A stretch of DNA of 64,000 nt, taken from contig JAVHNS010000004.1 in NCBI GenBank assembly GCA_036872755.1, forward strand, positions 372,001 to 436,000. Reading direction: 5' to 3'. Numbering within the stretch: position 1 is the stretch's first letter; every line of letters begins with the position of its first letter. A program made the translations under genes and the position numbers. Of this stretch, positions 26,234 through 36,957 are shown in pieces. The notes beneath the pieces are model-generated. The model was not told the origin of the DNA. It worked only from the letters and a program-made list of their open reading frames with translations, and made no database searches. This stretch comes from Orbilia blumenaviensis. Lineage: Eukaryota > Ascomycota > Orbiliomycetes > Orbiliales > Orbiliaceae.

Positions 26234-27516
26234 TTACCACTCTTGCGGGTCCTCTTTATCAAAACCAGAGTCGAGCATCTGTTCGAGAGCACGCATAAGC
26301 TCTAGGTTCTCCTCCACACTGGATTTTTCATATACAGGAGTCTCTCTAAGCAGCCTAAATACTGTGCCCTCGACCATCGTCTTTTCTCTATCAGCATATG
26401 GGTACTGACAATTAGCGAAAAACCTGCCCCTCTCATTAACCTCATCCTCGTCAACTACCTGGGCTTTCCACCTCCATTCCGGTCCTCTATCGTCCTCTTG
26501 GAAGGTGAAATCCCACAGCAGCTCGTAACAGTCCTCGATTGTTGGCTCTTCTTTATATTTACAATCATTCCACAGCCACGCCCAGACCCGGCCTCCCGCA
26601 TCCCTTTGCTTGCGTGGGTATATTATCTCAAGCTGCTTGATCTCTTCTTCGTCAAACCAATCCATAACTTCTCTTATACAATCTCCATCTCTGCGGCTGT
26701 GCTGAACCTCCAAGGCCACCTTTTCAAGGTTTGGGAAGTTTTCTCTGAACATTTTCCCGAAAGTCGAGCGAGGCGGGTAAGTCCATTTACCCATATTACC
26801 TGGCATGATAGAAGATATCATCGATTGAGTGATGAAAATATCGTGGATGTTATTTTTGATCCGTTTATCCAGTTTCTTGATGATATTCTGAGTGGTGTGT
26901 CCGAAGCTGGCGAATACGAATCTGCTCCTAGCGACCAATTCTAGGAGTTTTGGAGTTACCTTCTCACTGTCGAAGTCGGTGTTCCAGGCTGCCGTGCCGG
27001 AGGTACAGTCTTCGAGTGCCCTGAGGACACGATGGCGTTGGCGGTCGATACAGTCAGAGAGCTCGGCTCCAAAGCGGGAGGAGATTTGGGAATAGTATGC
27101 TATTGCTGGTTCAGGGAAGGGAGAAAATTCGAAGGTTAACCCGCCAGGGTGCTTGGGAGGATTAGTAAACATTACTGCTAGGGTGTATAAAAACTCTATA
27201 TTCCTTAACTACTTACTTTCTTCATCGCCTTGTAACTATGATTATAGTCGGGAAAGATCCATGGCGAGTGATAAACAAAGTTAACCTCAAATGGAACAAG
27301 GGTTTCGTAAATCTGGTCGCGAATCTCGCCAGGAAGGGTGAACCAACTATTTAAAATGTCAATTGACTTCCTACTTGCTTTATATGAAAAAAAAAAAAAA
27401 AAAAAAAACGCATAAAAAGTATCCACTTACTTGAAGTTTTTACCACCCTCAGCGTTTTGTTTGAGTTCAGTTTCGTGCAATGCTGGAGCAGTCGTAGATT
27501 CAAGGACTTCGGACAT
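26234..27516 (-). CDS. LP-EIR-box (2EXR-like) protein
   Basis: Predicted exons 27516-27431, 27370-27217 and 27151-26234 give 385 aa. Intron 1 (60 nt) has GTAAGT and TAG ends and contains a (T)22 tract; intron 2 (65 nt) has GTAAGT, a TACTAAT branch site and an AAG acceptor 10 nt later. A nearer CAG/TAG at 27175-27178 was rejected because it breaks the frame and leaves an intron of about 40 nt. Residues 38-50 (WFTLPGEIRDQIY) match the F-box-like LPxEIRxxIY motif that starts many fungal 2EXR proteins. Such proteins form large families in Pezizomycotina with unknown roles. The remainder is mixed alpha/beta, rich in Trp and charged residues (WRWKAQVVDEDE), without known catalytic motifs. Confidence 0.7.
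27387..27408. repeat. (A)22 homopolymer inside an intron
   Basis: Lies in intron 1 of the minus-strand LP-EIR-box gene, where it reads as a (T)22 polypyrimidine tract upstream of the acceptor. Confidence 0.9.
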
Positions 27517-28513
27517 CTTCGAAATTGGTTATAGGTAACTTGATACCTATGTTGTTATTGTACCCTTTAAGTAAAATAGCCAATTGAGTTTTTAAAGATG
27601 CATTCGGAAGTGCGATCAATGGAGCTATATATATGTGTGTATATGTGTAATAGCTAAGTATGGATCTCGTAACTGCAATTAACATGCTTCGAGGATCCTG
27701 TCGGTCCTGCTGGATAACCAATTATAATTATATACTGTTTGAACTTAGGGGCACTACCCTTATATATGAACATTTACACTGGCATTCGAAGAAAGGAAGG
27801 AAGAAGAAAATAAAATCCCCAAGACCTGAAAAGATCATCTTACTCTATTATCAACTAGCTTAACTACCGTAGCTTTGGTCACCATTTGTCAGGGGTCCAA
27901 AATGCGTTGTCGAGGTCCCAGATTTGAAAGAGGTTGGGTTAGCATTATACTGCATTAGTGTTACCGGCCGATACCCTTGTCTGTGAGACGACACATTTAA
28001 AAGCATTTCTCGAGGGGTTTCTTGACTCATCCAAAGCGGGCCACCGAAGCTATTCGCGCTGGCAGACTGATTTGGGGATAGTGCTGAGAACGGCTAGTCA
28101 AAATGAGTCTGAGAGGGCTAAACCAGTAGTCATCTTGGCTTGGTGATCTCTGTGTTGAAACTGAAAAATACCATGAGGTCGGGTTTTTGAGATCGCGTGA
28201 GGTTTGTAAGGTGATTCAGAAGGCGAATTTTTGGCTTGGAAATATAAAATAAGGTGTCAAGCTCATATTAAGATATATTGTATGACTAAATCTACGTCGA
28301 ACATGAGCCTATGATATCTTGGAAACCGATTCCCAATACCAGCCTCCAGGTTTCAAATGGTAGTAATTTATGCAACAAAAACAACACACATCTTTTGTCA
28401 ACAGAACCACAAACCATAGTCCTAAGGTTGAACTATCAAGTCCTTTGGCAAAAGTTACTTAGAAGATGCATGATCTAGTCGATAATCCCACAACCATTTT
28501 CATAAAATGATAT
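27517..28513. other. Intergenic region
   Basis: Promoter side of the LP-EIR-box gene and 3' side of the next minus-strand gene. AT-rich; short open frames only (for example 27958-28146), none convincing. Confidence 0.5.
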
Positions 28514-28915
28514 TCATTTACTTCCTTCTTTTGGCTGATTGGGACCATCCTTCTCAGCCTTCTTTGGGCTGGTGGTCTTTGCCGGGGCTGCGTAGGGATC
28601 CGGTGGCATAACGCCTGCATGCCGCCCATATGCAATATCATAGAATATTTCCTCGTCCCAGGGGAGGATCGAAGCCACTGGGCTGTGACTAGCTCTAACA
28701 TACGTATTGTAATCGGCGTCGTATGAGGATGAAGTTGGTGGTGCTCGTGACGTCTGCCGTTCCGGTGCACGTTGTTCACCTGCGGTTATTCCCCGTGTCT
28801 TCTCAGGTGAACTATCGACTCTGCTGCTGGAGGAGTATGCTTCATCGGGCGGGGAATCCCTCTTTTGGTAAGGGGGCTTGGGAGGGACGTTTTCGGGTCT
28901 CTTAGGTTGAGACAT
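28514..28915 (-). CDS. Small Pro/Ser-rich hypothetical protein
   Basis: One exon, 133 aa, ATG at 28915. Strongly hydrophilic: an N-terminal Lys/Pro region (KRPENVPPKPPYQKR), a Ser tract, an ordered-looking centre (ILPWDEEIFYDIAYGRHAG, about residues 83-101) and a Lys-rich tail (KKAEKDGPNQPKEG). No signal peptide or membrane segment. The central Trp/aromatic segment is the only part likely to be conserved. It looks translated because composition is consistent over the whole frame, but I recognise no family. Confidence 0.55.
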   Translation of the reverse strand: MSQPKRPENVPPKPPYQKRDSPPDEAYSSSSRVDSSPEKTRGITAGEQRAPERQTSRAPPTSSSYDADYNTYVRASHSPVASILPWDEEIFYDIAYGRHAGVMPPDPYAAPAKTTSPKKAEKDGPNQPKEGSK

Positions 28916-29634
28916 TTTTGAAAGTTCTTAAAACGCAGTGGATATCTTAGACTTCAAAGGTGGTTTTTGGTTTATATGGAGAATCTTTCTTAATTTTTTA
29001 TTTAGTGACCATGGGTTCGAGGGTGCATGCTCGTCCTGCGGCAGCTCATGAAAATCTATACTTATAAACTAAGAGATCAGCATTGACGCCTTGTAGTATA
29101 TGTTTCCGAATAGTTGGATTCATGGAGCCGTTAATCCAGGTTCACTTGAATAGCGATCCTATGGGGACCGATTTGAGTGATCAATCGACAGGGTGATTGG
29201 TCTCGCACTGTAAGAATATAAATTTGTGACACCAGATATCCCCGATCAATTGATTAAACTGTCTACATATCCCACATTGCATTTTTAATTGCATATATTG
29301 GCGTGCGCGTGCTCGCCAACTCGGGTGATTCAAAACGTAACTTCTATTAGTATAAATTTTCTGGTCTGATTTGGCCAATTGGGCCAAGTTCAAACCCGAT
29401 CGATGTCGTAAGTTTTAACATCTATACATACTACGTCAATGTAGTCAAGTGCTTGTAAACCGTTCTAATTTAACTTTTATGTGTTTGTAGACGCCGGAGC
29501 CTATATACAAATCCATACAATAAATCCGCGGACACCTCCTGCTTGCCCAAATATACATACCAGAAAGAAAAAAAGCTTAATATTTACAAGAGAAGTGGTG
29601 GGAGTATATAGCGAGGGAGCAATTAATCACGCCA
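28916..29634. other. Intergenic region
   Basis: About 0.7 kb, AT-rich, between two minus-strand genes. It holds the promoter of the small Pro/Ser-rich gene and the 3' end of the helicase gene. Nothing else seen. Confidence 0.5.
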
Positions 29635-32600
29635 TCATTTGGTATCCTCAGGCTTCGTGGCCTGGGCGTCGCTACTGTCATCCGACGTGCCTGATCCGTC
29701 GGATCCATTGGTTTCATCTGAAGATTCAGGGCTTTCTTCTTTTGATTGAGCTTGACGCATCTTCTCCTGTAACGCATTAAGCTCCAAGAAGGCAGAAAAG
29801 ATGTCGTCTTGTGCTTCCTGGAATTCTTTGGCCTCCTCTTCTGTGACACCCTCACCCAATTCCAGAGGAGTATCCCCGACACCTTGAAGTTCTGGAGGAA
29901 TAGCAGATGAGTCGGTGTGCGCCTTGATGGGGTTCTCTGGGTCTGGTGCATCCTCGGGAATGAAGTAGGGCCCGTCCTGAAGCTCCACAGATTCGTAGAC
30001 AGATGGCGAATCTGCTGGGTCGTTTTCGTCTTCTCTTGCCTCTGATTCGATTTTTTCTTCTTCAGGCGATAGCTCTTCGACCTCAGATGTCTCAGCTTCC
30101 ATGACGGATTCCTTACCCTCAGAAGTGAACTGTTCAATGTTTTCGGGGGCGGCATCAATATCTTGCTTCATGGTCATCGGCTCGAAAGAGTCCTCAGCCT
30201 CTTCCTCTATTATCTCCGACTCAACCCCGTCTTGCTCAACAGGAGTTTGTGATACCCCTTGAGATATCTCGGCATCAAGCGGCAAGAACTCAAATGCATC
30301 TTCTTCATTGATTGTCTGTGCTGGAGGTTGGGGAACCTTGGATGATATATCTGTTCCGGCTTCCCAAGGCAGTTCCTCCTCCATGCTAGGGAACCTAGCA
30401 GAGTGAGAGTCCACGCTTCTCAACATCACACCATTCTCCTCTCCAGGACCGAAGTAGCGTTCAACTGTCGCACCGCAAACACCGTACATACGGTAAATAC
30501 GTCTCCAGGCAAGACCCTCAACAGGGCTGTCCACCTGAATAACACCATCGATCATAGGTGCATATCTGTGATCGCCAACAGGCTCTTCTAGGAATATTGT
30601 GGTAACTTGACCCTTTGGCTCTGGAAGCTTCACTCTTTCGGTTTGGAAAGGATATCGGGCGATCCGACCGGCCATTTGAGCATATCTCTGGTACCCAGTT
30701 GTTGGGACTAGGATGTACGCATGAGTGAAGTGAGGTGTATCCATACCCCTAGCACCAGAACACGAAGCGATCCAGATTGTAGTATCTGCCTTGGTCCGGA
30801 CCTGGCCCTCAGCCGGTGTAGGAGGTCCAGGGAGATCGGATCGGCCGAGCTGGATACCCTTCGCAGAGCAGATATCGGAGCGCAAGACCTCAGCATTAAA
30901 GCCTGCGTCCTGAAGAGCGTTGAGATACTGTTGCCTCGAGGCAATCGGGGTCAGATATAATATGACTCTCTCAGGATAGTTATCGCGCTTTAGCAAAACA
31001 TCCAGGATCTCAACGGTTATCTTCTTCGGGATGCTGGTATGCCTGAAATCATTCGCAAGTTCTGTAATCACGTCTGTAACCTCAAAATTTGCATCTTTAT
31101 TCCCGGTGGAGTACTTATACTTCGTTATGCTACCTTCTTCTTCCATTAGTAGATTCTCTTGGGCTGCTTCAGCGGCCAGAGCTTCCTTGCTCATGAGGGA
31201 TACCCGCGGGTCGTGAGAGGTCCTTAGTACGCTAACGTATTTCTCAATCTCAGCTTGTTCGTCTGACGACCGAATCAGAGGATCCTGCTTGAAAGGAGGA
31301 ATATCCCTCATCAGACCTGTGTTGATATCCACGCTCAAAGCATAATGCTTTATTCTTTCCGGAATCTTCACGATGTGCCCAATCTTTCCAGTATCAAATA
31401 ACTTCGAGAAATCCTGGATTCCGAGGTTTATCATTTGATTTGCCTTGCTCTCCGAGTTAGAAAACCCAACCCAGTTCTTGGAAAAGACCAGCTTAGATCT
31501 CAGGATCGGTGACAAGTTTGGAGAAATACAGCAGAACTGTATGGGTTCTGGTTTAGCGTCTTCCTGATGAGCTAGCAATTCCCTCCGCGCGATAAGGAAA
31601 TCGATACAAGTTTCCATGGGTGTCGGCTTTGCCCATCTGATTTCATTACTTATTCTCCTCCGTTGTGTCATATCACTAAGTTTCTTAGGATACGGTCTCT
31701 GGGTGATCATAGCATCAACCTCGTCTGCTACAATGACTTTCAAGCTGTCTAGATTGACATAGCTTTTTGTCTGTGGGTCGTTGAGAATATCGAGGAATCT
31801 AGTAGGCGTAGTGACAATGATGTGTGGGCTTGGATTTTTCTTCAGCCTTTGCAATTGTTCATCCTCCCCTTGATCATCGCCGAGACGAGTGAATCCTTGG
31901 AAAATAGTATCTTTCGGAGGTGCATCCTGTCCAGACCCGACAAATGCACTGACGAGATTGTCTAGGGTATCTATATATTGTTTCATAAGGTCGATAGTCG
32001 GAACGAAGATAATACCCGTCGTGCTTGGTACCTTTTTGGAAGTACCGTCGGGCTGCCTAACCTTGCTTATGCTCCTTGTCAACTGCAATAACCACAGTGC
32101 AGTGATAAAACTCTTCCCAGAGGCGGCTGGACCAGTGGCGCACAAGCTGTAGCCCTCCTGTAATAGCACAAGCATGTTCTTCTGCGTGTGGGAAAGTACT
32201 TTGATCTTTGGGAAAGCTTTCGCCAAAGCTTTCTTCACAATCGGCCGCAATGTCGATTCTTCGAAGGTGTTCGGTTTCACCAACTTTTCCAGGATCCGCT
32301 GAGACGGGTCCCGCTTTTCAGCTTCATCACGCCGCAGTTTGTGCAACTTCCTTGAGAAATCTGCGTCTCGTGCGTTGGCCATGATTGCCTGTAAATCCGG
32401 AAGGGTTTCCTGGGCAGCCCTGCCCACTACACCCCCATCAACTTGATACCGAGATTGTTCGAATTCGACCCCATCGCTGACCTCGTCTGGGTATTCATCT
32501 GAAGCTTGTTTGTATTTGCGGGGTCCTCCATATCGCTTTCTCGATAGGTAGGGACTGGCGTCATTGCTATCGTCATATCGTCTACTCTGAGCAAACCGTC

Positions 32601-32865
32601 GCTCTCCACCGTCACGGCTCCGTCCCTGCCCTCCTCCCCATCCGTCTCCCCGCCCAAAATCCCTTCCTCCCTCACTCCTTCCATACCGTTGGTGCTGTAG
32701 CGAGGCTGCGGTCGCGTGATAGTCTCGGTGGCATTTTGGATTGCGTAAAGAATTAAACGGCGACGGAGAAGCCCACCTAGCAGACTGGAAGCAACGTTGA
32801 CAGATGTAATTTGTCGGCGAAGTGGCGGCTTGTTTGCCTAGTTGTCGGCTGTTGAGACGAAGCAT
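29635..32865 (-). CDS. Mitochondrial-type DExD-box helicase with DEVD motif and acidic tail
   Basis: Single exon, 1076 aa, ATG at 32865. The Arg/Ser/Gln-rich, acid-free N-terminus (MLRLNSRQLGKQAATS) resembles a mitochondrial presequence and is followed by a CQRC pair and a Gly/Arg-rich segment (residues 60-118). Helicase motifs in order: Q-like region near 225-232; motif I GPAASGKS (245-252); Ia FVPTIDL; TPTRFLD; motif II VADEVDAM with DEVD at 381-384 instead of DEAD; then in the C-terminal RecA lobe IASCSGARGMDTP (motif V) and YAQMAGRIARYP (motif VI). A clear SAT motif III is missing. After the core, about 240 residues are very acidic and low in complexity. Expected role: ATP-dependent RNA remodelling in mitochondria, by analogy. 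The DEVD box argues against a simple MRH4 or MSS116 orthologue, so no symbol is given. Confidence 0.85.
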   Translation of the reverse strand: MLRLNSRQLGKQAATSPTNYICQRCFQSARWASPSPFNSLRNPKCHRDYHATAASLQHQRYGRSEGGRDFGRGDGWGGGQGRSRDGGERRFAQSRRYDDSNDASPYLSRKRYGGPRKYKQASDEYPDEVSDGVEFEQSRYQVDGGVVGRAAQETLPDLQAIMANARDADFSRKLHKLRRDEAEKRDPSQRILEKLVKPNTFEESTLRPIVKKALAKAFPKIKVLSHTQKNMLVLLQEGYSLCATGPAASGKSFITALWLLQLTRSISKVRQPDGTSKKVPSTTGIIFVPTIDLMKQYIDTLDNLVSAFVGSGQDAPPKDTIFQGFTRLGDDQGEDEQLQRLKKNPSPHIIVTTPTRFLDILNDPQTKSYVNLDSLKVIVADEVDAMITQRPYPKKLSDMTQRRRISNEIRWAKPTPMETCIDFLIARRELLAHQEDAKPEPIQFCCISPNLSPILRSKLVFSKNWVGFSNSESKANQMINLGIQDFSKLFDTGKIGHIVKIPERIKHYALSVDINTGLMRDIPPFKQDPLIRSSDEQAEIEKYVSVLRTSHDPRVSLMSKEALAAEAAQENLLMEEEGSITKYKYSTGNKDANFEVTDVITELANDFRHTSIPKKITVEILDVLLKRDNYPERVILYLTPIASRQQYLNALQDAGFNAEVLRSDICSAKGIQLGRSDLPGPPTPAEGQVRTKADTTIWIASCSGARGMDTPHFTHAYILVPTTGYQRYAQMAGRIARYPFQTERVKLPEPKGQVTTIFLEEPVGDHRYAPMIDGVIQVDSPVEGLAWRRIYRMYGVCGATVERYFGPGEENGVMLRSVDSHSARFPSMEEELPWEAGTDISSKVPQPPAQTINEEDAFEFLPLDAEISQGVSQTPVEQDGVESEIIEEEAEDSFEPMTMKQDIDAAPENIEQFTSEGKESVMEAETSEVEELSPEEEKIESEAREDENDPADSPSVYESVELQDGPYFIPEDAPDPENPIKAHTDSSAIPPELQGVGDTPLELGEGVTEEEAKEFQEAQDDIFSAFLELNALQEKMRQAQSKEESPESSDETNGSDGSGTSDDSSDAQATKPEDTK

Positions 32866-35596
32866 TGCATATGCGGCTTGCCAACCAGGTGTTGAAGGTT
32901 TTTTCTTTTAGGTGGGAGGCCTGTCGCCCGAAAAACCAAAAAAAATTATATTCGCTTCGGCTGCTAGGCGGTCGATCCCATTTTGGGGGCGGTGGCTTGG
33001 CGCCTGGCAGGGTTCCCGAAAAGGGGTGCAATGAAATTACAACAACAACACTCGTTAATAACTGGCAATAGGAGTTTAGAATGTTGAAGCTAGGCCCCAG
33101 GAGAGCTTTTAGGACACTGGGGCTTCGTGATGAATGTGAAGAGAAAAGGACCCAGCTGATGATCTTTTAGATAGAGAGTGGGGGTATGAAAGTAATCTAC
33201 ATTTAGGAGAGTGTAACGAAATAAGCCTTCAGAGTACTAGTGCATGGTACCGACTCGTGATGTCCACGTGCCTGTATCCAAACGAAGATATATATAGAAC
33301 TAGAGCATGGATTTCCTGACAGTTGTAAGGCACCGACCAAAACCGACGTATGTAAGTGGATATCCCACCAGAGATAATACAAGGCTAGCCATCTTGAGTT
33401 CCAATCACAAGCCCCTGATAGATTCGATTATCCCAATAGCTATAGAAAGCCATCGCTCTACCTCACGTCCAGATGTAACTGCTTCAAAGCAAGGCTCAGT
33501 TAAACGATGTATTTCCCAGTTTCCCATTTCTATATATGATTTCCTCTTGTATTTGCTCTTTAATTACCTTACCCACTTAGGCTTATCGATATGTTCCCAT
33601 CCTACCTTATACAGGGAATCATTGAAATTGGCGTTGCATCCCGAAGAGGAAGGAGGCTACATTCATAGACGGAACGGGAGGGCTTGTGACGTGCAGATAT
33701 CCGCTTAGATTGCAGCCTAAATACAAGTATATGTAGGAATATAGCTATCAGGACGACATATCAGCGCAATTTAATTGGTTAATATCATGATTGATATAAA
33801 GTCCTGAGTGTTGCTTAGATGTGTTGCGGATCAATAACCATTCGAAGTAGTTGTGAGAACAGAGTCGAGGATTCAACGAGCAGGAGGAATGAATTGAACT
33901 TTCGACACCTGGGGGAGGTTCACTTGCAAGTCTAATCGAATTCTAACTTGTGATCAAAGGATAGAAGATCCCTTCTAGTATCAAGTTGTTATCGTTTTCG
34001 CCACAACGGATAGAAATATTTGCAAAAAGATTTTTGAATACTTGCTTCATATCCTGGTAGCACAGCCCCCGCAGTTGGGCCTTCGAATTCGGACGTACGA
34101 GCTCTCTCTATACATCACGAAATATAAAAGAACCCGAGTAGTGTCCGAAGTTTTTGCCTCCGTCGATTGGATCTTACGACCAATCAGTGTTTCGCGTGCT
34201 AACCATACTTGTTAATTTTGTCGTTAATAGTTAGTAGTTAGACGTAAAATCCTATTTTCCGAAAGCGACAATATACATATTGAAGTTTATGCCGATTATT
34301 AACTAACCTAACTGATTGTGGGCATCTTCACGACTGTTGAAAATCGCGCGGGAATACCTACTGATTGAAAAGTGTACACTAACGGCGGGGCCCTAATGAA
34401 GAGTGGGAAGGGTCACGACCCCGCTCGATAGACACAGACGCGAGCTCAATGTAGCGCAATAGTTAAGCTAGCTATCGATATCGATATGGCCCATGCTTTT
34501 TAGCTATGGGCAGAAACCAAGGCTCAACTTGCCCTTGTACCAACTAGCGGCCCCCAACAGGGACTGTACTTCGGGATGGCTTGCTGGTATATTATAAACT
34601 GGTTGAATCGCCTCCGAGAGTGTCCGGACGTAGCCAACCATATCCACCAAAAGGGGAGCATGTATTTGCGTGCGGGAGGGGGAGGGGGAGGGGTGTGGAG
34701 GGGCATGGAGTTCGGCCAACTTGTTCACAATGTATGCATCTGCGCCAAGATGCATGAGGTTCGAGCTTTGTCAGTTAAAGCCGGGGTGCATACAAAAAGT
34801 AGCTAGCAGCTCGTAGATTAGGATCGGACTTTTAAAAGGTCTAGGTTCCGCAGATGGAACTAGCATTGATATCGGATGTTGATCGATAATGTACAATCCT
34901 GCATATGGTCCTAAGCTGGTTTCGAGGTTGAGGACTCTCTCGTATCGATAGGATTCGCGTGGACTGTAACATATTCTGGAGGAGCCTCAGTGCATGATCG
35001 ATAAGACTAACGGGTATGATCGATGTGGCTGTTGCCAATGTCTCAACCGAACGAAAAGGCCCAATGGCACTTCTGACTGGAAATATGACAGGCGCATGCG
35101 TGACACCGCCGCGAGCGAGCGGAGTGTTCTGAATGTGGATGTCTTCCAGACGTATTTGGGTGCCCAATGGCGTGGTTGGAGGGCGTTGAGCCAGATGGGA
35201 GCAACTTCACCCGGCCAAACCCCAACACGTTAATCGGCCCCGGGTCCACCATCCACACAACTTCGAAAACACCACCTTTTGCAGACCAGATAGACGTCTA
35301 CAGACGAGGTATCTTATCGATGGCCATATGGATGCCCGCGTCTACCCTCTTTCGCATCTACAGGACGCCGCATCTACCTGCACCCCAGAGGGAACGTATT
35401 ACCCAAGAACTGCACTGGCAAGGTGTACCGAAAAGTCGCTACCGTTTGGCCTGCGGAAACTATCCCAAGTCTTGCGTCTTATGAGCTAAACCAGCTTTGG
35501 TTAGCCCTCCTACCGCCCAAAAAAGATGCTAAAGCTTGACATCACAGTCTGGGTCCTGAAACAGCAAGTCTCTACAGAGACTTCTGTAGCCTTTTT

Positions 35597-35658
35597 TGTT
35601 CGTTCGTTCATTCGTTCAATCTTCCCCAGGCAGTTCGTTCGTCCGTTCTTCGACTACA
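35597..35658. repeat. TTCG-type tetranucleotide repeats
   Basis: Two short clusters of TTCG with TTCA and TCCG variants, separated by about 20 nt. Degenerate microsatellite. Confidence 0.7.
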
Positions 35659-36558
35659 ACAGACAAAGCAGGTCGCCTAGGCTCAGCTAAGCTATCTAAC
35701 ACACATGTTCCATGACATTCAATCTCTGGGGAACCCTCGCGATCCAACCAATGGCCACATGCTGGAGTCGCACATGTACGTTTTCTAATTAAAGGCGACC
35801 GAAAGTATGTGAACCCCCTTCATATTGTGAATTTTAAAACTTAGCAAAGGCTCGATCATCTGAAATTCTGTGACATAATACAGTCAGGATGCCCTGTAAA
35901 TTCCAGATTCTTGGCGAGAAATGCTTGTTTGTGTGATCCACTGCCGCATCGAATGCTGAACTCCTCGCTGAGTCCGATGCACAAGCTGCACAGTCCTAGG
36001 TTGACGAGACAGTCGCTGGCCAATGGCAACCAGTGTTGTCGAAGCTCGGTGGGTGGGTTGTGCTTACCGAATTCAGGCGGCCGCCTGCCTCAAGGCATCC
36101 ACATCCGACACTCGACATGTTGACCCTCACAACTGTTCTGCCCGACCGAGCTGCTGTTGACACCCCGGGCCGGCAGCAGCACAGGAATCAAGTTGCTGGT
36201 TATGGCTAGCCGGCTCTCGCTCGCTCAAAGTTGACGTCTAGGAAACAGTCCGCCAAAGACCTATTGCTTTTGGGTAACTTCCATTAAGGGAATTGGTCCC
36301 GTAAGTTCCTTGCTTGGACAGGCAACCCTGGCATTCTGGCTTGGTCTGCAGCAGCTCCTTCTGATGGCCCAATTCCAGGCAGGTTGAACCAAAATTTCAA
36401 CCTGAAACTGGTTGGATGTCTATGCCTATGCTATCGACATACCCCTTCGATACGGTCGCTCATGGAAGTTGATCGCAGAGACCTCTATGCAAACCAAAAA
36501 AAGAATCCGCGATCGATTACCTCACGCTATCCCGTCACCCCACCCTAGTTCCTTTCTT

Positions 36559-36560
<2 letters not shown>

Positions 36561-36590
<30 letters not shown>
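36561..36590. repeat. (T)30 homopolymer
   Basis: Thirty T preceded by CTTTCTTTC. About 370 bp upstream of the acidic-protein start codon; could be a poly(dT) promoter element or a retroposon tail on the minus strand. Confidence 0.9.
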
Positions 36591-36957
36591 CCGAGCGCCC
36601 GTTTTCGAGCGGTGCATCAACGGTGGGAAGGGTTTATGCACCATCCTTCAATGTCTCGAGGAATAAGAAAATAGCACATTGCAGACACATGTATGCACTG
36701 ACAGGGATGCGAATTCCACACCAAACCCGAACACTGACATTTTGGAAAAATAAAATATGGCCCGGGTTCTTCTCCAGAGATTTGGGCAGCGCGAGTATAA
36801 TACTTAAGTATCATCCCGGATACTTCAATTTTTCTCCCATCCTCATCATCACCGACCTGCCAGTGCAAGTGCTAGCCAGAGAGATCTGACTTCATTTGAT
36901 ACATTCCCCGTCGCAACACTTCTACACTCACTCCCTCTCCACATCTCCACATCCGCA

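Larger units (their letters stand above)
32866..36957. other. 4.1 kb divergent intergenic region
   Basis: Lies between the minus-strand helicase and the plus-strand acidic-protein gene. No supported coding region; the G-rich stretch near 34676-34695 and several overlapping short frames near 34500-35480 have no protein character. Holds TTCG-type repeats and a (T)30 run. The last 100 bp, with C/T-rich and CATC/CACA words, look like a transcript leader. Confidence 0.55.

Noticed and set aside
29001..29040. TTCGAGG word resembling a tRNA T-loop
   Set aside because: The flanking bases do not form the 5-bp T stem and no other tRNA arms are found. Other TTCGA words in the window also fail.
34504..35484. 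Cluster of short overlapping frames on both strands
   Set aside because: None is longer than about 110 codons, none has protein-like composition, and no splice pattern joins them convincingly.
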